DNA from: Phalacrocorax aristotelis
Taxonomy: Eukaryota; Chordata; Aves; Suliformes; Phalacrocoracidae
Reading direction: 5' to 3'
NCBI RefSeq assembly: GCF_949628215.1
Contig: NC_134276.1
Span: 30,754,226-30,818,225 of the forward strand
Length of the DNA stretch: 64,000 nt
In this document: piece by piece, positions 40,184 to 53,760 of the stretch
How the letters are laid out: each line of letters starts with the position of its first letter
Position numbering within the stretch: position 1 is the stretch's first letter
Made by a program: the position numbers and the translations under genes
Notes under the pieces: generated by a model
Seen by the model: only the letters and a program-made list of their open reading frames with translations
Told to the model about the DNA's origin: nothing
Database searches by the model: none

Positions 40184-40984
40184 CTCAGGTGTGAGGATGC
40201 TCTACCTTATGCAGAAATGCCTTTTAAAAGCAAACTGGAAAGGGGGAAGAAAAACTGAGTTACACGAGGGATTTCTGTCCCGCTTGCTCCCTCTGACCAA
40301 GCAGAGAGGAGAGGCGGGCAGAAGAGAAAAGTCTCAGAGGAGTCTCGGCAGATGCTTTTCTGCTGCCTCAAAACCCCCTTGGCATTTCCTGGTGCACTGA
40401 AGATATCTCAGAGCTCATCTGCAGTGGCAGCACAAACACCATGTGTCTCAGCGATCCTGACACCAGCGCAGAGCTTCGTGATATTGGAGTTGCTCCACTT
40501 AGATAACAGTGAACAACAGGCACCAGTGCCCATGCTTCTCAGCAGGCCTTGGCAAGGGGAACACAGGACATCTTTGGGGCCCTCTTTAACCTTTGAAGAA
40601 ACCAGCTAAGAAGCCAAAGGGGATAGGTAGTTCTGCTGTTTCCAATGAGGCTGTGGGCCAATGCTAGAAGCAAACCTAAATGATAAATTACATACTGTAT
40701 GAAATTATTAAATCCTACACTGTATGGAGAAGTGTACGTTAAGAAGTGTCCAGAAACAGTTATTTTCATTACCCACTGAGGATTGTCTATTAGCAACTGA
40801 TGGACTTTGGAAGTCGTTTCATCAGCACTTGCCAGACACCCACTTCTCTTATCAGACCTTTGCTCCCAGGGAGTGCAGGGCTGGGAGAGCCCTCCTATGC
40901 TCATGACTTCTTCTTGGATCACAATGAGTTCTTTCTATTTTCAAAATCTTTATTAGCCCCTGGAGGCCCCAGTTAAAGAAAAAA
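40184..40984. other. Non-coding stretch
   Basis: Nothing recognisable. A minus-strand open frame of 127 codons (40539-40922) has no family resemblance. Confidence 0.6.
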
Positions 40985-41178
40985 GACCATAAAAACGTCC
41001 ATAGGAGGTCAGACCAAAGGTCCCCATAGCCCAATATCCTGTCTCTAATGCTGGCAATAGCAGTTACCTAGGGAAGAGTAGAAGACTAGGGCAAGCCTAT
41101 AATAAAACTACCATGATATACTCTGTCAACCTCCAGTGATTTGGAGGTCAGGGACTTCCTGACCCAGATATGGTATGT
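40985..41178 (-). mobile_element. Ancient CR1/L3-type LINE tail, antisense
   Basis: The plus strand contains GGAGGTCAGACCAAAGGTCC, then AGCCCAATATCCTGTCTC, and near the end GACTTCCTGACCCAGA. These follow, in order, the antisense of the 3' region of an old amniote CR1/L3-group LINE that I recognise by its 'gtcagaccaaaggtcca...cccagtatcctgtct' signature. The copy is diverged and 5'-truncated, so it is a fossil. The exact subfamily is not determined. Confidence 0.7.
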
Positions 41179-44100
41179 TTGTGTTTGAAGGCAGAGAAGG
41201 GCTTGAACTTCTACTCCAAGCATTTGAATGCTACAGGAAAAAACACTTAACCCAGCTGGTGAGAGAAATAAATGTTCACTATAAATACAAAGCTGGTGGA
41301 AGCAGACCAAAAGTGCATTACCAAGTCCGAGATATTACCTCCAAGAAAACACTCAGCTTTCCAAGGCCAAGGAGCACCTTTTAGCCTCAGAGGCTCCGGC
41401 TCCTTGGCATCCCCAGGGCAGCACCCACCCAGACCTTCCAGCTGATGTCCCAGGAGAAAACAAGGAGGATGAAGAGCTCTCAGCAACAAGTTGGGACTGG
41501 GGCATCTGAAGCCTCCCTATTCAATAATTCAATAATCAGATGCTAAAGGTTCTTCTCTGAAGAAATAGCAGGTTGGGTAGATGTTTCCTTCAGGCATCAG
41601 ACCAGAATGGTATCTCATACTGGAATGTGGTGGGCAAGTGAATTATTTACTGGCCAGAGCACAGCTATCCCAGCTGCAGTTAATGCCAGGAAGTAGTTGT
41701 GATATTGAAGTCAGGGGGTTATCACAGTGGCCCGAATGCAGGCCAGGTCACCAGGCAGTGCTCATGCACTAGCGAGCATGTGCCGATAGCACCCCGGGGC
41801 CACACAGCCCCAGCAAAACGCTGCTGTATTGCGACCGGCAGCATTCGGACCCAGGTCACGAGGACAGCCACCACAATAGGTCTTGGTAGCAGCAACAACA
41901 AAAACAAGTGCGGGTCCCTCCACCACATGAAAGACTGCGCAAACATTCATTCCCCTGCAATATTTCTGCAGGGCCCCGGAGCTCACATGAAAGAAAAACT
42001 GCATTTCAGACCTACTCCACTTTTCTCTGTCAGCTACCACATCCCCTATTGAAATAATTTCCTGTTTTATTTTTAAGATTGCTGCTGTCATAAGCTGTTG
42101 CCAGCATGGGGGTGGGGATGGGAAGGTGGTGCCTGACCAGCGAGCACAATAGCTGGCTGGACGAGGGGTCAGCTTAGCAGCTGCTCTGTGAGCCAGCACG
42201 GTGGCAGAGGGAACACTGTGAGGAGGAAGGGGAGGGTGATGCTCATCGCCTTGTAGCATCTCTCCTAGAAAATCAAGGAAAACAGGCTTGATAGGACACG
42301 GGGAGAGAGCCTCACCCAATGCTTTGACTATAGAGCTGATGTTTCAAATCCTTGTGGTGCAAGGAAAAAAAAGCTGTGAGGGACAAGGGTACCTGTCTGA
42401 GGATGAGTCCCCATCATTGGAACAGAGATGCAACATACAAATCCAAGTTCTAGCAGTAAGAGTCACAGTTGGCATAACCATCCCCTTTCCTTACGGTAGG
42501 CATGGCTGAAAAAGTCAAAAAAGGGAACTTCAAACTGAAAATGGTGCTAAATGATACTGTTAAGCTACAACAGCTGCATTATTGCTAGTATTATCTTTGC
42601 CTCTGGGTCCCAGGTCCATGTTCAATTTACACTGGGGTAAGTCTGTTGGGCCATCATACCCTCCCGTGGTTTTTTTTTTATTATTTGCCTTAAAAATATA
42701 TGAAGCAAGAAGCATAGCTTGAGTGAGGTGAGGGCCAGATCGGAAGGCAGAACTGAAATTAGTAACAACCCAGCTGCTGGAAATTATTTCACAGGCTCTG
42801 GAACGAACTACTCAGTTTCACTAGGGGCCACTGTGCAGCACAGGATCGGCCCTTTCCACAGGGCTGGTGAGAAGGGCCAGTGTCACATCATGGGCACAAC
42901 TTGGGCTTTTTTTTTATGTTTTGGTGCAACAAACCGATTTGCAAAAAGCCAAAGATTTTTGCTCAAAGGAACTTTTAAAAACTTCACCAGCAAACCCTTT
43001 CTAAAGCCAGAATAACTGCAAAATTTAACTTTTTTTTTTTTTAATGCCAGAACTCATGCAATTTTCATGGCTGTGAATCAGAACATCTTCATTCTTGTGG
43101 TGTGTTTTTCACTTTTATGAACACTAATTTCACTACATTTTTAGAGTGGTGACTTTAGCCACAGCGTGGCTGCTGCTAAGTTCCCACGGCTACCAGTAGG
43201 ACTTTTATGTGGGAAATCTGTGGGCAGCAGGGAGCCTCCCTGTTTGTATCAATATGAACTTCCCAAGCACATCAGACTGACATTTTCTCAGCCCAAGAGT
43301 CAGAGCACACATGCTCTCACTTAGAGCTCTCTTTTCCTAAGCTGAAGGACATGTGTGATCATTTTAGTTTCGACAGTTTTCTAGTAGGCCTTTTGCACAC
43401 ACAGAAATCCGGGCAAATGAGGTTTTTTGTGTTCAGCCAGCAGAAGCCCAATCCGACAAACTGCTGAGTGCCAGTTCTAAGGCGCGAAAGGGCTCAAGCG
43501 AGCACAAGGAGATGTACAGAGCATCGTTCCAGCTTGCATGCTCCAAGCGTGCTGGAGAGCCTCAGCGCCGCAGAGGCACCCATGTTCCCTCTCCGCCCTC
43601 AGAGATCAGGCTGTCCGTGCTGGCAGGTCACCGTCAGCACAGCCGTCACACAAGAGTTTCCCAGCCTTTCACTCGGTGGCTACGCATTCCAGAGATGACC
43701 GGACACATAAACACATCTCCTGTACTTGCATACTGGAACACTTTCTGCAGCTGGGTAATAAGTCGGAGAGCACATTAAAAGCATATATATTCCCTCCCCA
43801 AGTTGAAAGAAAAAAAAAAAGTTCTTTTTTTTTTGTTCTCAGAACATAAAAATGCAGTGGGAGGGCAATGGGCATTGTATGGCTTCAGCTTTATTAGACA
43901 TAACATATTGCAGAGAAAAGTCAGCTGTGGTGGGACACTGTGTTTAGCCAACATTAAGAGAAGACCACACAACCCGCAAACACGACAGGACCACGCTCAG
44001 TGATCGTATCTCACTATTGCTTCCTATTGGCAGAACTGCAACCACAGTAATTGTGGAAAGGTTTCAGGTCCATAATCACTAATGATGGACATCCGTACTG

Positions 44101-45080
44101 AGGAATGCAAGGCACTTGGAAGCAGGGGAGCAGAAACCCTCAATCAATTTTTTATCACATAGTCAAAAAGGATGATTTCTTTGCCAGTGAGAGATGGTGC
44201 GCTTTGCCTGAAGCTGAAGCCAAAAGAAATCTCCAAGCCCTGATCCTTCAGAATGCTTACAGCTCCCCTTTTTTGATCCAAAGTGTTCAACTCCTTTATG
44301 AAGCTGTCCTTTGGCAGCCGCTGCAACTTCCACTCCTCATATTGGCTGCAGGTGAAGTCCATACTACACTGCTCTGGGCGTATTCCTCAATGTCGTGCCA
44401 CATGTGCCACATGAAGACAGGAATGTTGTGAGATATACTGCTCTTCAGCTAGAAGGGAGAATGTCAACATATAAAAAGCTAAAGGTACTTTTACTGTTGT
44501 TGCAGCCAGGATAGCCTAGAGCTGTAAGTGCGGTGAGGTTTGTGGAAAGACCAGAAGATGTATTTGGGAAAAAAATAAGATAACCTTCCCTCTTGCTCAA
44601 AACTATCACTGCTAGGCTTTAAGGTTCTCCAAGTTTGACTGCTAAAACCTGGAAACTGTTTCCCCAAGCAGGATGAGAGCACGACAGTGTGACAGTTGTG
44701 CTTGTCATAGGCTTGCAGCAGAAAAGGGAACGTGTGCTCGGCTGCTGAGCAAAGCCTGGGGCTGTGCTGTCGCTTCGTGGTCAGCTTCGTGATTGAACGC
44801 CCATGACCTGGGGTGGCAGCGGGGGGAGGTACAGCCTTCCCAGCCATTCACTAAGTGGTGACTTTAGAGATGCTATGTTTTGGCACTGCTTTATTTAAAA
44901 GGCCTAGGCCAATAAGATTTTTTTAGAAGCAGAAGCATTGGAGAACGTACAGCAAAACTCAGAAGCTGTGAGGTGCACCAGGAAGACTTATCACAGAGGC
45001 TTTGTGTACTTCTCTGACATCAGGACAATTTTTTAATATATCTGTTAAAGACACACTGAGCCATCTGCAATCTCCCTTAT
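41179..45080. other. Non-coding stretch
   Basis: No gene is recognised. The longest open frame (185 codons, minus strand, 41762-42319) is overlapped by a 117-codon plus frame and matches no protein. A fragment reading TTCAATTTACACTGGGGTAA at 42621-42640 hints at an old amniote dispersed repeat. CpGs are moderately frequent at 43480-43700 (about 14 in 220 bp). At 43810-43834 an 11-A run and a 10-T run are separated by GTTC, giving a small A/T hairpin. Confidence 0.55.
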
Positions 45081-45103
45081 TCTCATTATCTCAGATAATG
45101 AGA
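45081..45103. promoter_or_regulatory. Perfect inverted repeat containing a palindromic GATA site
   Basis: TCTCATTATCT and AGATAATGAGA are exact reverse complements separated by a single C. The centre, TTATCTCAGATAA, is two GATA-consensus sites facing each other. Inverted GATA pairs are known to be bound by both zinc fingers of GATA proteins. The structure is certain; regulatory use is an inference. Confidence 0.45.
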
Positions 45104-46150
45104 CCGGTAGTTCGTCCCAGGCCTGTTTCAATTACCTTTCAGTTTAAGTCAGAAAAAGAAACATGTGAAGACATCATCACAACTGGGACAAAATTCCTGC
45201 TGAAAACCTTCACCAATGGCTAGTGTAACCACTAGTGCAGGAACACCAAAAATATTTCTCTGTTGTCTATAACTTAGCCCCTTTTGCAAGGCAGTTTCAG
45301 TGTCTGTGTGTGCACGTCTGTGCCTTTCCCCTTTGAAAAGCAGTTGAACCCCTTGGCCAAAGGAGCCAAATGCAACGAAGATCTCAAAATTACCAGCATT
45401 TCTAAAAGCCACATAAAAATAACTGGCCAAATAGAAGAGAGGAGACCCATACACAACCTCAACAAGCACTCTGGCTGAAAGTGGGGGTCTGGTATGACCC
45501 CATAGGCTATTATGTCCCCTGACACCCACTGTAGGGGAAGGAGCTATAGGGCTTCAATAGGCAGAATGGCTTCAACACCAGTTTGTGCTCACCTGTTACA
45601 CAAATCCACTGGGCTTCAGCAGTCCTCACATCTGAGCAGTTTCTTACTGACATTAAGAGCACGCTCATTTTCAGGGTACGGGGCTGGAGATTGGGTTTTT
45701 CTGGGGACCTCAGGGCTTCACCCCACTGAGTCAGCAGTTGCCTAACCACTCTCTACTGACTTCCTGGCCTCAAATGACGTCAATCCCACCCGGCATCCGC
45801 AGGCAGGAGGCATGTGTGGAGGTGACCCAAGTGTCAGGCTGGTGAGCGGGGCTAAAAAATGAGAAATGTGCAGAAGAAGAAAAAGGAGCAGCAAAAACAG
45901 GGAAGAAGAGAAGATGGAGGGATGCAGGAGGTCAGTCCCTTGGTCTCATTCTGCAAAATTTCGAAGGACTTTTTGGTGTCGAGTCATATGAAGGGAAAGT
46001 GGGTGGCTTTAGAGACAGTAAAAATGAGATGAACTCACCTACCAAATTCTCAGTCATCCTCCTTTTATAACCACTGCCAGGAAGTATGAATAACCAATCT
46101 AAATTTAAATAGAACGAAAAAGAAAATACTATACAGTATGACTAGTCCAC

Positions 46151-48150
46151 AAAGAAACCATGAATTTGCTCTTTTAATAATTAAAAGTGACCCAGCAAGT
46201 TTTCCAGAGCAATGATCTCTTGTTCATGGAATAAAAGGCTATCTTCACTGCCCATGTATGCGGAGTGTGCTGCGCTATCTGCTCAGATAATTGCATTATT
46301 TTGGCCGTTTGGATGAAATTATATTTTGTGAGAGTGACAAAGTAATTCCCCCAGTGCCAGTTATTTTTCTGCTTAGAAAATACCATGTAAAACAATTCCA
46401 TTCATGGAAGAATTGAAATGCTTTACCTACCTACTTGCTCATATTTTGTAAATTATGGAAGAAAAAAAAAGTTCATTGCCACTGCCAGCATGAAACAAAT
46501 GTTTCACTGCATATGACCACGGCTGACAAAATTTCCACCCCAAGCCCATTCAAGTTCAGCTTGGGACAAGCCTTACAGACTTTTATTTTTACTTTTTGCT
46601 GTACAGAACCAGTATACTCCTACAGCTCAGCTAGTGCTGTGCATGCTTTGGCCTTCAAAACCAGATTTCTAGAGATCTTCAACGTTGGATATTTTTAATG
46701 TGTTTACTTCACTGAATATGAGAAATATCATTAATATCTGCATCTCGAGAGCCCTCCACCAGATAATGTCTGTAAAGTAGCTCTCCAGGAGCTGTTTGGA
46801 GAAAGACTTTACCACTTTCCGTCCCTTGCAGTACACCTTCTTCACGCAAGTGAGCGAGAGTTTGCATACGATGCAAAATGAGTGAAGGTGGCAGGAGTGA
46901 GTTTGCAGGCAAAACCCCCCATGAGTCAAACTGTCCCCCAGCTACAACATTAAATTGTGCTGATAGAGGTGAGATTGCGCGAATGCCATGAATAGGGCTT
47001 CGGCTCATTAACATCTGAGAGCGTTTTCTCAGACGTGAGTGTGGTCACAGATCTGAAGTCCATTAAAGCCCTTCAATCACTCCGGATTTGGCTTTAAGAA
47101 AGAAGGGCAGTTTCTGGTGCTGAGTTTGCCTGCATGTATTGAAGCAACCCAAGTCATTGAATTGTCGGCGCTGCTGTGATGGAAACAAAGAAGGAAGCAG
47201 AGCTGAAGGGACTTCTGAGAAATGTTGCAAAGCAGTTAACCAGACAGGAATTGAACAACCTATCAAGCAATATGGAAAGAGGCTGGTTCCTAGAGATATG
47301 CCTCATACGGCCATTTTGTTCATACAGCGTCTTTCAGTGCTCCAGTAATCAGATCCATACATAAGGATTACGCTACTGGACAATAAAAAAATATATCCTT
47401 TAACAATGTCCATAAATTAAAGGCATAATCAAAGTAAAAAATTGCGTCTTTTTGTTGCTGTACCACTATGCACGACAGCTCTTCACTAAAAATTAATAAT
47501 ATATTGCTTATTGTGCCTATATATGGAATCTTAACAAGTCTAATTTCATGTTAAAATCATTAGTCCTTGCCTTTTATCAGATAGAGAAAAGGGAAATTAG
47601 CACTCTCTTTTTCATGTTTCAGAACAAAAGCACGAGCTTTGAAGTTCTGCATTTGTGAAAGAAACCATCGTGACCTGTTAAAACAAGCTTTTAGTCCTGA
47701 AAAGGTTAACTAATTTGGTTTCCCCGATAAGTTTATCTATGATCAAAACTGAGTCATACAGAAAATACTCCTACAAGATTTGACCTTTTACTTGTATCCC
47801 ACACTGAGATAATATTATACTTAAAATGGATATCAATAAGAACTTTGTTTTAAAAAGTATATTTAAAATAAATTACTTTTAAATAACAGAAACTGTTTTC
47901 AATTAGCCCTGTTAAAGGAAATCAACTAGAAAGTTATGTATGCTTTTTTATTTTCTTTATATAAATTATACCCAGGAGTCCTATGATAGCAGCACTGTAC
48001 AAACTATGCACTACCTTTATATTTATTTCTTATCAAAATAAACTTAACAAATTAGATTTGTTTTTACAGCACTTTATATCCAATAATGACAATGTTGTAT
48101 TGGTCCCAGGGTAAAAACAATGAAAGTAGCAGCTGAATGGTATTTTTATT
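46151..48150. other. AT-rich stretch, possible conserved non-coding DNA
   Basis: This 2-kb stretch lacks recognisable transposons and simple repeats and has many homeodomain-type TAAT/ATTA cores, including CTTTTAAT-A-ATTAAAAG at 46171-46187, a perfect 8-base inverted repeat. Open frames on the minus strand at 46709-47014 and 47063-47266 look somewhat protein-like, but a second phase is open over nearly the same bases and no family fits. The texture suggests a block of constrained non-coding sequence. No alignment was possible, so this is a low-confidence call. Confidence 0.25.
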
Positions 48151-49460
48151 AAGAGTTAACAAAAATGTCTTGTGCAAACAGAGTGTATAAAGAAAATTAA
48201 TTCCATAATTCCTCGTGATGAAGGCATCCTTCTCTTTTTTCTTTTTTTCTCACAATATCAATCTCATTTGGAAAGATCATTCTGAGGGGAAAACTTTAAG
48301 TTTTAGCATGACTTACTCAGCAAAATGATATGGCTGAACTTAAACATTGCTGACTGCTAGGATTTAATATTAGGACCTGGCAAATGTTTTGACAACTTAA
48401 TACTTTTTAAAAGAAAACTTGTTTGTTACTGAAGATTTTGGGAGCCCAGAAGAAATATAATCTAAAAAATAACAGAGCCAAAGATCCAAGGAGATGTTTC
48501 TTCTTTTTCCCATTTTTTCCATTTCCTTTACCTTGAACTGGTTCCTCCATGCTAGCATTTTAGAGGTCTTTTTATTGGTGGCAGATTCAAATATCTCTGA
48601 GATATTCACCATACAACTCAGCAAGAGTCCACGTTTTCCTCCAGCAGTGGAAAAATGGCAGGGCTAATAGTCTGGGGTTTGTTACTAAAAATGAGTCCTT
48701 ATACAAAAAAAAAATTAAAACATTGTTTAGAACATGTGGTTTGCTGCTATTAAGTTAACAGTGGAAAATCTCATTACTTTTAAAGTTAATTTTATTTTGT
48801 GGTGGGACTGTTCTTTAGGCTGAAGCAGATTTTCTCTTAAGCAGAGCCTCTAATCCTACCTTACAGTCTTCTTTTCAGCAAGTCACTCTTTGCATACCTT
48901 GGCTAGATGCATTTTTAGGTCAAAGTGCTGAATTGAAAGGAAAAAAAGAAGAACAAGAATTTTTCTCCCACACATGCCTCTGGGGCTGCTAGCAGGCACT
49001 CGTGTGCCATCTTCTCCAGCTCTTGCTCTGACTAGAGGAGTTTTCCAATAAAGATCTTGGGTTAAAGGTGCTCTTTGAGCAGTGCTAACAAAGTTTCTGC
49101 CTGTAATGAAAGATTAGATGCTGCTGAGTGCTCTGATATGGTAAATTAGAGGTTGGACAAATTCTGACGACAGCTTCACACGGAAAGCACCATGGAAAAG
49201 CAGAGGTGTAAGAAAGGTGTAACACGGTTTGACGGGCCAAGAGTTCTGAAAATCAAAGTGACCAAACAGAGGAGAAAATAGAAGACTATAAAGGCTTCTA
49301 GTTCAGGTTTCTTTTCAAATTTTGGAAGCATCTAATCCAACTTCTGACTTCTCATTAAGCCTATAATGTTTTACAATAACAGAGAACCAAATCTGCAATT
49401 TGAGGGGAAAATAACCCCAAGGCAGAAACCTTGCTTACAGCTTGTGTGCTATATATGCAC
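48151..49460. other. Non-coding stretch
   Basis: Nothing recognisable beyond short pyrimidine-rich (48229-48251) and A-rich tracts. Confidence 0.65.
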
Positions 49461-49484
49461 ATATATATATATATATATATATAT
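49461..49484. repeat. (AT)12 microsatellite
   Basis: Twelve uninterrupted AT dinucleotides, with imperfect continuation (GTATAT) to 49490 and ATATATGCAC upstream. Likely length-polymorphic. It creates a short Tyr-Ile run in an incidental open frame. Confidence 0.97.
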
Positions 49485-49490
49485 GTATAT

Positions 49491-52400
49491 CTCCTACTTA
49501 GAAGTTACTATGACTCAAATCTGAAACTCTTATGGTTTAAAATACCAAGTGAGATTCAGAGTCACGTAATATTTATGTTCCACCAACAACTCAATGGTTT
49601 TTTTGGTAACATATGCTCACACCATATAAAATTCACTCTTGTGCAGAGGTGAGCTATTATATTGTAAATTCAACTCACAATAATCCTCGTGTAACTCAGC
49701 CTGTGAGGTATATTTCAAGATACCCTTAAACCTTTAAACTCAGCCTTTCCCCTTGCACTCTGCACTTTCCTAGGTACCGGTTCACCGTAAAAATTTGACA
49801 TATGAATACATAAAATATAGGCATATTAGATCACTGATTATCCGATTTTGGTTTCTTTTCTGAACATCACTCTAGTTCTTCTCAACAAAGTCACTAAAGT
49901 CTGAGATCTACATCTAGAAGCTGACTCATTTAGACCCACTGCTGCTGATGCCTTGCTTCTCCACCAGTGATAATTTTGGAAGCTCAGGAGTTCAGTTCTT
50001 CAGTATTTTGGGGGAAAGAAAATGGATCAGCTGCCCAGCAAACAAAGGAACCCTGACCAGTCTGAACACATACACACTCAGCAATGCTCTGCTAAATGTA
50101 TCTCTGTCTTGGTGCAGTTCATAGGCTTGTTTTAAGCCAGACACACTAAAATTTTACAAAAAGTGAAAGCAGAACAGAGGATTGTTCATTGCTTCACTGT
50201 AAATAAGAGTACCTCAGGAGGAGATGTCTGATCTTCACAAGGGCATGAGCACCTGCAGCTCCCATACCAGCTAGGAAGAGCAGCAGGTGTTCAGCATCTC
50301 TGAAATACCAGGCTTTGAACTTAAAACACATGAATCTTTAGATGACCTCTCAGAGATGAAGTGATTCCTGCCATTTTGGGACTGGGGGCCATTTAGGTCA
50401 TTGTTAGAGGTTCAGGAAATGTGTTCAGAGCTGGATACAACTATAAAAAATATGCAGACTGGGATTTGAGATAAGACCCAAATACCTTGTTTTACAGATG
50501 AACAAAAGCTAAATGTAACTAGGATGGGACTGAGAAAAGGTTGTCTCATGGCAGACGTTTAAAGTATCACCTGAGAGAGAGCGAGAGTGAGACCTTGCTT
50601 GGATGGAGGGTGGTGCTTTAGAGCTGCAGCGTTCATCTGTGCCACCGGGTAGTGAAACCAACTCATTTTTGACATCTCACATGTGTTCAATTGAAAGGTG
50701 AACTTGTAAAAAGGGGTTATTTCAAGAGCTGAGTGAAACTAGCTTGTTCAGTTTGCAAAGTTTGTGTTAACTTTCTTATGTTTTGCTTCATACAGTTCTA
50801 TACCCCAGGAGTTTTGCTTTGAGTTTTAGCTTCAAACAAAGAAAAACTGATTGTAAACCACTGTATTTTGACTTTTCACATTGAAACTATGTCTCACCCA
50901 GAAAGTTTCAAAAGCCAAAGGGCAGAGTACTGGTAGCCTGGGGTTTAGCTCAGTCTGTATTCAGGCTGTCAGACTGAGGGTCAGAGACAAGCTTTCCCTA
51001 CATGCAGTGATGTTGAGACCTGGCTTTTCTGTGCAGCCCCATGTCTGCATGAAACTACTCAAAACCACCCAATTTTATGTTGTTTCTTCCAGGAATAATA
51101 GGCAAAGTCATCCCAGAGTTGTCAGATTAAACTAACATTAAATAGCGGCAAATTAGTACTTGTTATTTTAAATAGATTTTTTTCTAGCTAGGTCCAATAA
51201 AATGATTGTAAAGGTTTGCTTAAACAGAAATCCAGAGATACAGATAGCACTATTTACTGCTAAATGAATGCTGTTTGCTTACCTTTATGTTAACAGACGC
51301 AATTTGTCAGAGCAGTATGGTAGTGTCCAGAAACACCTTCCTGAAGGAATCTTTGAAGAAACACCTACTTAAACATAATTTTATCCTTTATTTTATCTAC
51401 TTTCCACATCTATTTTATTAGAAGCCCTTCAGCCCGGTGGTTAACACATTGGATTATCATTCTCCATGGCCATGAAAGATAATCTCTGTCTAATTTACAA
51501 CAGCATTTATTATCATATTCCCATGGTCATCGTTTAACTTTCCACTACACTAATAACCAAGTCCGATTTTACCTAGCAAACCACCTAAAACCTCTAACTT
51601 GACAAAAATACTGCACGCTTATTTCTCTTTCTCACCATCAAAGAAGGTCACTACAACAACTCTGGGTATCAGCATTTTTCCTGTGTGATTCACTTACACC
51701 AAGCAAACCCACTAGACCTACTTTCTTCCTTTTTTGAATTTCTGCTTAGCCAATAGGATCAACAGGTCCCCTTCTCCGTGGGTGGTGATAATGTCAGTAC
51801 ATCACTGCCCAAATAACCTTTCTCTATAGGGAAATGCTAACATTTAATTCTTTAAATTTAAACCACATGTATTTTGGTCTCATAACTGCAGTCTGTATTA
51901 ACTGCCTTTTGTTATTAATTTGTATTACTAAAAATCTTAATGAAACCAGTTATTTAAATTGGAAATGTTAAGTGCAGTAGACATCTGAAATTCATGTATG
52001 AGCTGCAATATATCAAAATATTTAAATAGTAACTAAATATTTTACCTAACCATTGTAAACACATTTTCAGAATTAATAGTGACACAGCTCTGTGTATGTT
52101 CAGTGTAAAGCTGTGTCTCAGAAGAGCTGTTCTTTTTAGCCCATTGCAGGAAACGTAAGCAATGGCTTTTGAATAGTTTCTGTCTCCTACCTTCATCTTG
52201 CCCAGAAACAAGAAGTGTCATTTAAGTGCTGTCTATGTGAGACCTCCACCAAGAAGAGCAAATTATGTGTGGGTTGACCACATTTGGTTTTCTTCCTGGT
52301 ACTCTCTGGAAGAGGCACTGCCACTGTATACATTCTTCGCACACATTGCCATAGGGTGACCACAAATATATAGCTGCCAGCAGAGTCAAAATATTGGTAT

Positions 52401-53760
52401 TTGGGACAAATACTCAGGGACTTCTTGTTCAAACAACACAAACTACGGCTGGGATAAAGTATAACAGTTTCCCCAAACTAAATTGTTCCTCAGTTAAATT
52501 TGACACAACTGCAAATATTAAAAAATGAATAGACAGATTAGCTCTAAAACTGCAATTATAATAAAACCTATGGGGGGTGGAAAGACTGTATACAATTTTA
52601 AAGTGTTTTCTGTAACTTTTAGAAATGAAGTAGTTTATTTAATGTTTACACATATGACTTAGATAATATTTACATAGTTCTATACTTACAGTCATTATTT
52701 TAATTATACATTTTATGTTTCATCATATAGATGTGTTATTTAATCCATATAAAACTGTAAACCTTTATGTTGCAGATAACAGAGTTTAAATATAAGCACA
52801 TCATCTTTTGAAAAGCCTTTTTAAAAACATGTACCATCTCCCAGTTACAAATTCATGCTGCTTATTTTTAAAATCTGAATTCTGTAGCTAATTCCATAAA
52901 TGAAACATTTGACTACACAGAATTCACTTTAGTCCCCTGGACTAACATCAATAAAAGGCATGTCTTTTCCCAATCTGGCTGGGGGAGCTTACTGGGGCTG
53001 GTAAAGTGTATAAAAAAATTACATCTGAGATGGTTCCGATAACTCAAGAGAGACTCTGTGGGCTTGGTCGCAGTTTCAGGGTGCTTAGGTTGTAGCTCTC
53101 CAAGGCTTCCTGTAACGCACATTCTTTCCAATTTCATAATCTTTCAATTAATTCCCAATCCATAAACTTTTATTACATGCTCTGGTATTTGGTAAAAACA
53201 TTAAAAATGGCATTATACCCTTCTTAAGGGACAAACCGTTGCAAGTTCTCTCTAGGAGTCCTCCTCCACCTTCTTTCAGGCTCAGATTCCCCGTGATCAG
53301 TGAAATGAATGGCATGAAAAGGGTACCTGTTTCTTGTTTCAAACAACTATTGCAGCCATGCCTTGGGGGTTCATCCTGAAAAAGATTGATAAAGACTTAA
53401 AAAAACCCAAAAAGTAGATGAAAACAGTTCTTCTGCTTCACTGGCAAATTATAAAATTAGTATTGTACACTACTAAATCAGATTTTATGATTGCTTTGTA
53501 AGTTGCTCTACATCATGCCTTTTTCTGTAACAATTTAATTTTTTTAAACTTCTGCAAAAGTAGTCCAAATTCCTATTGATCATAATGCTAGTGACTGATT
53601 AAAAAAAGCTCATGGGAAAGTGTTCTCTATTTATACAATCCTAATTAATGCCTGTGGTGAATTCTATCCTGAATCTGCTACCTTCCAACAGCTTTAATTT
53701 TATTTTAAGATGTGTTATACATTTTCTACATATACAATTTTTTATATATAATACATACAA
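49491..53760. other. AT-rich non-coding stretch
   Basis: No gene or dated transposon is recognised. TTGTTTTACAGATGAACAAA near 50491 faintly resembles the antisense of a MIR core but is too short to call. All open frames are under 90 codons. Confidence 0.65.

Noticed and set aside
41762-42319. 185-codon minus-strand open frame, the longest in the window
   Set aside because: A plus-strand frame overlaps it, the composition is mixed and unlike any domain I know, and no splice or promoter context supports it. Length alone is plausible by chance in GC-rich DNA.
44144-44362. 72-codon minus-strand frame with charged, helical-looking sequence
   Set aside because: No family resemblance, no flanking exons recognised, and the opposite strand is open over the same bases.
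46709-47014. Possible exon on the minus strand
   Set aside because: The peptide looks protein-like, but an overlapping phase (46669-46929) is equally open and I recognise no family. Kept only as part of a conserved-DNA hypothesis.
50380-50530. Possible antisense MIR relic
   Set aside because: Only about 20 bases around TTTTACAGATGAACAAA resemble the core; the rest does not follow the element.
51420-51800. Possible nuclear copy of mitochondrial DNA
   Set aside because: C-rich, A-rich texture on one strand suggested it, but no mitochondrial gene or tRNA could be matched.
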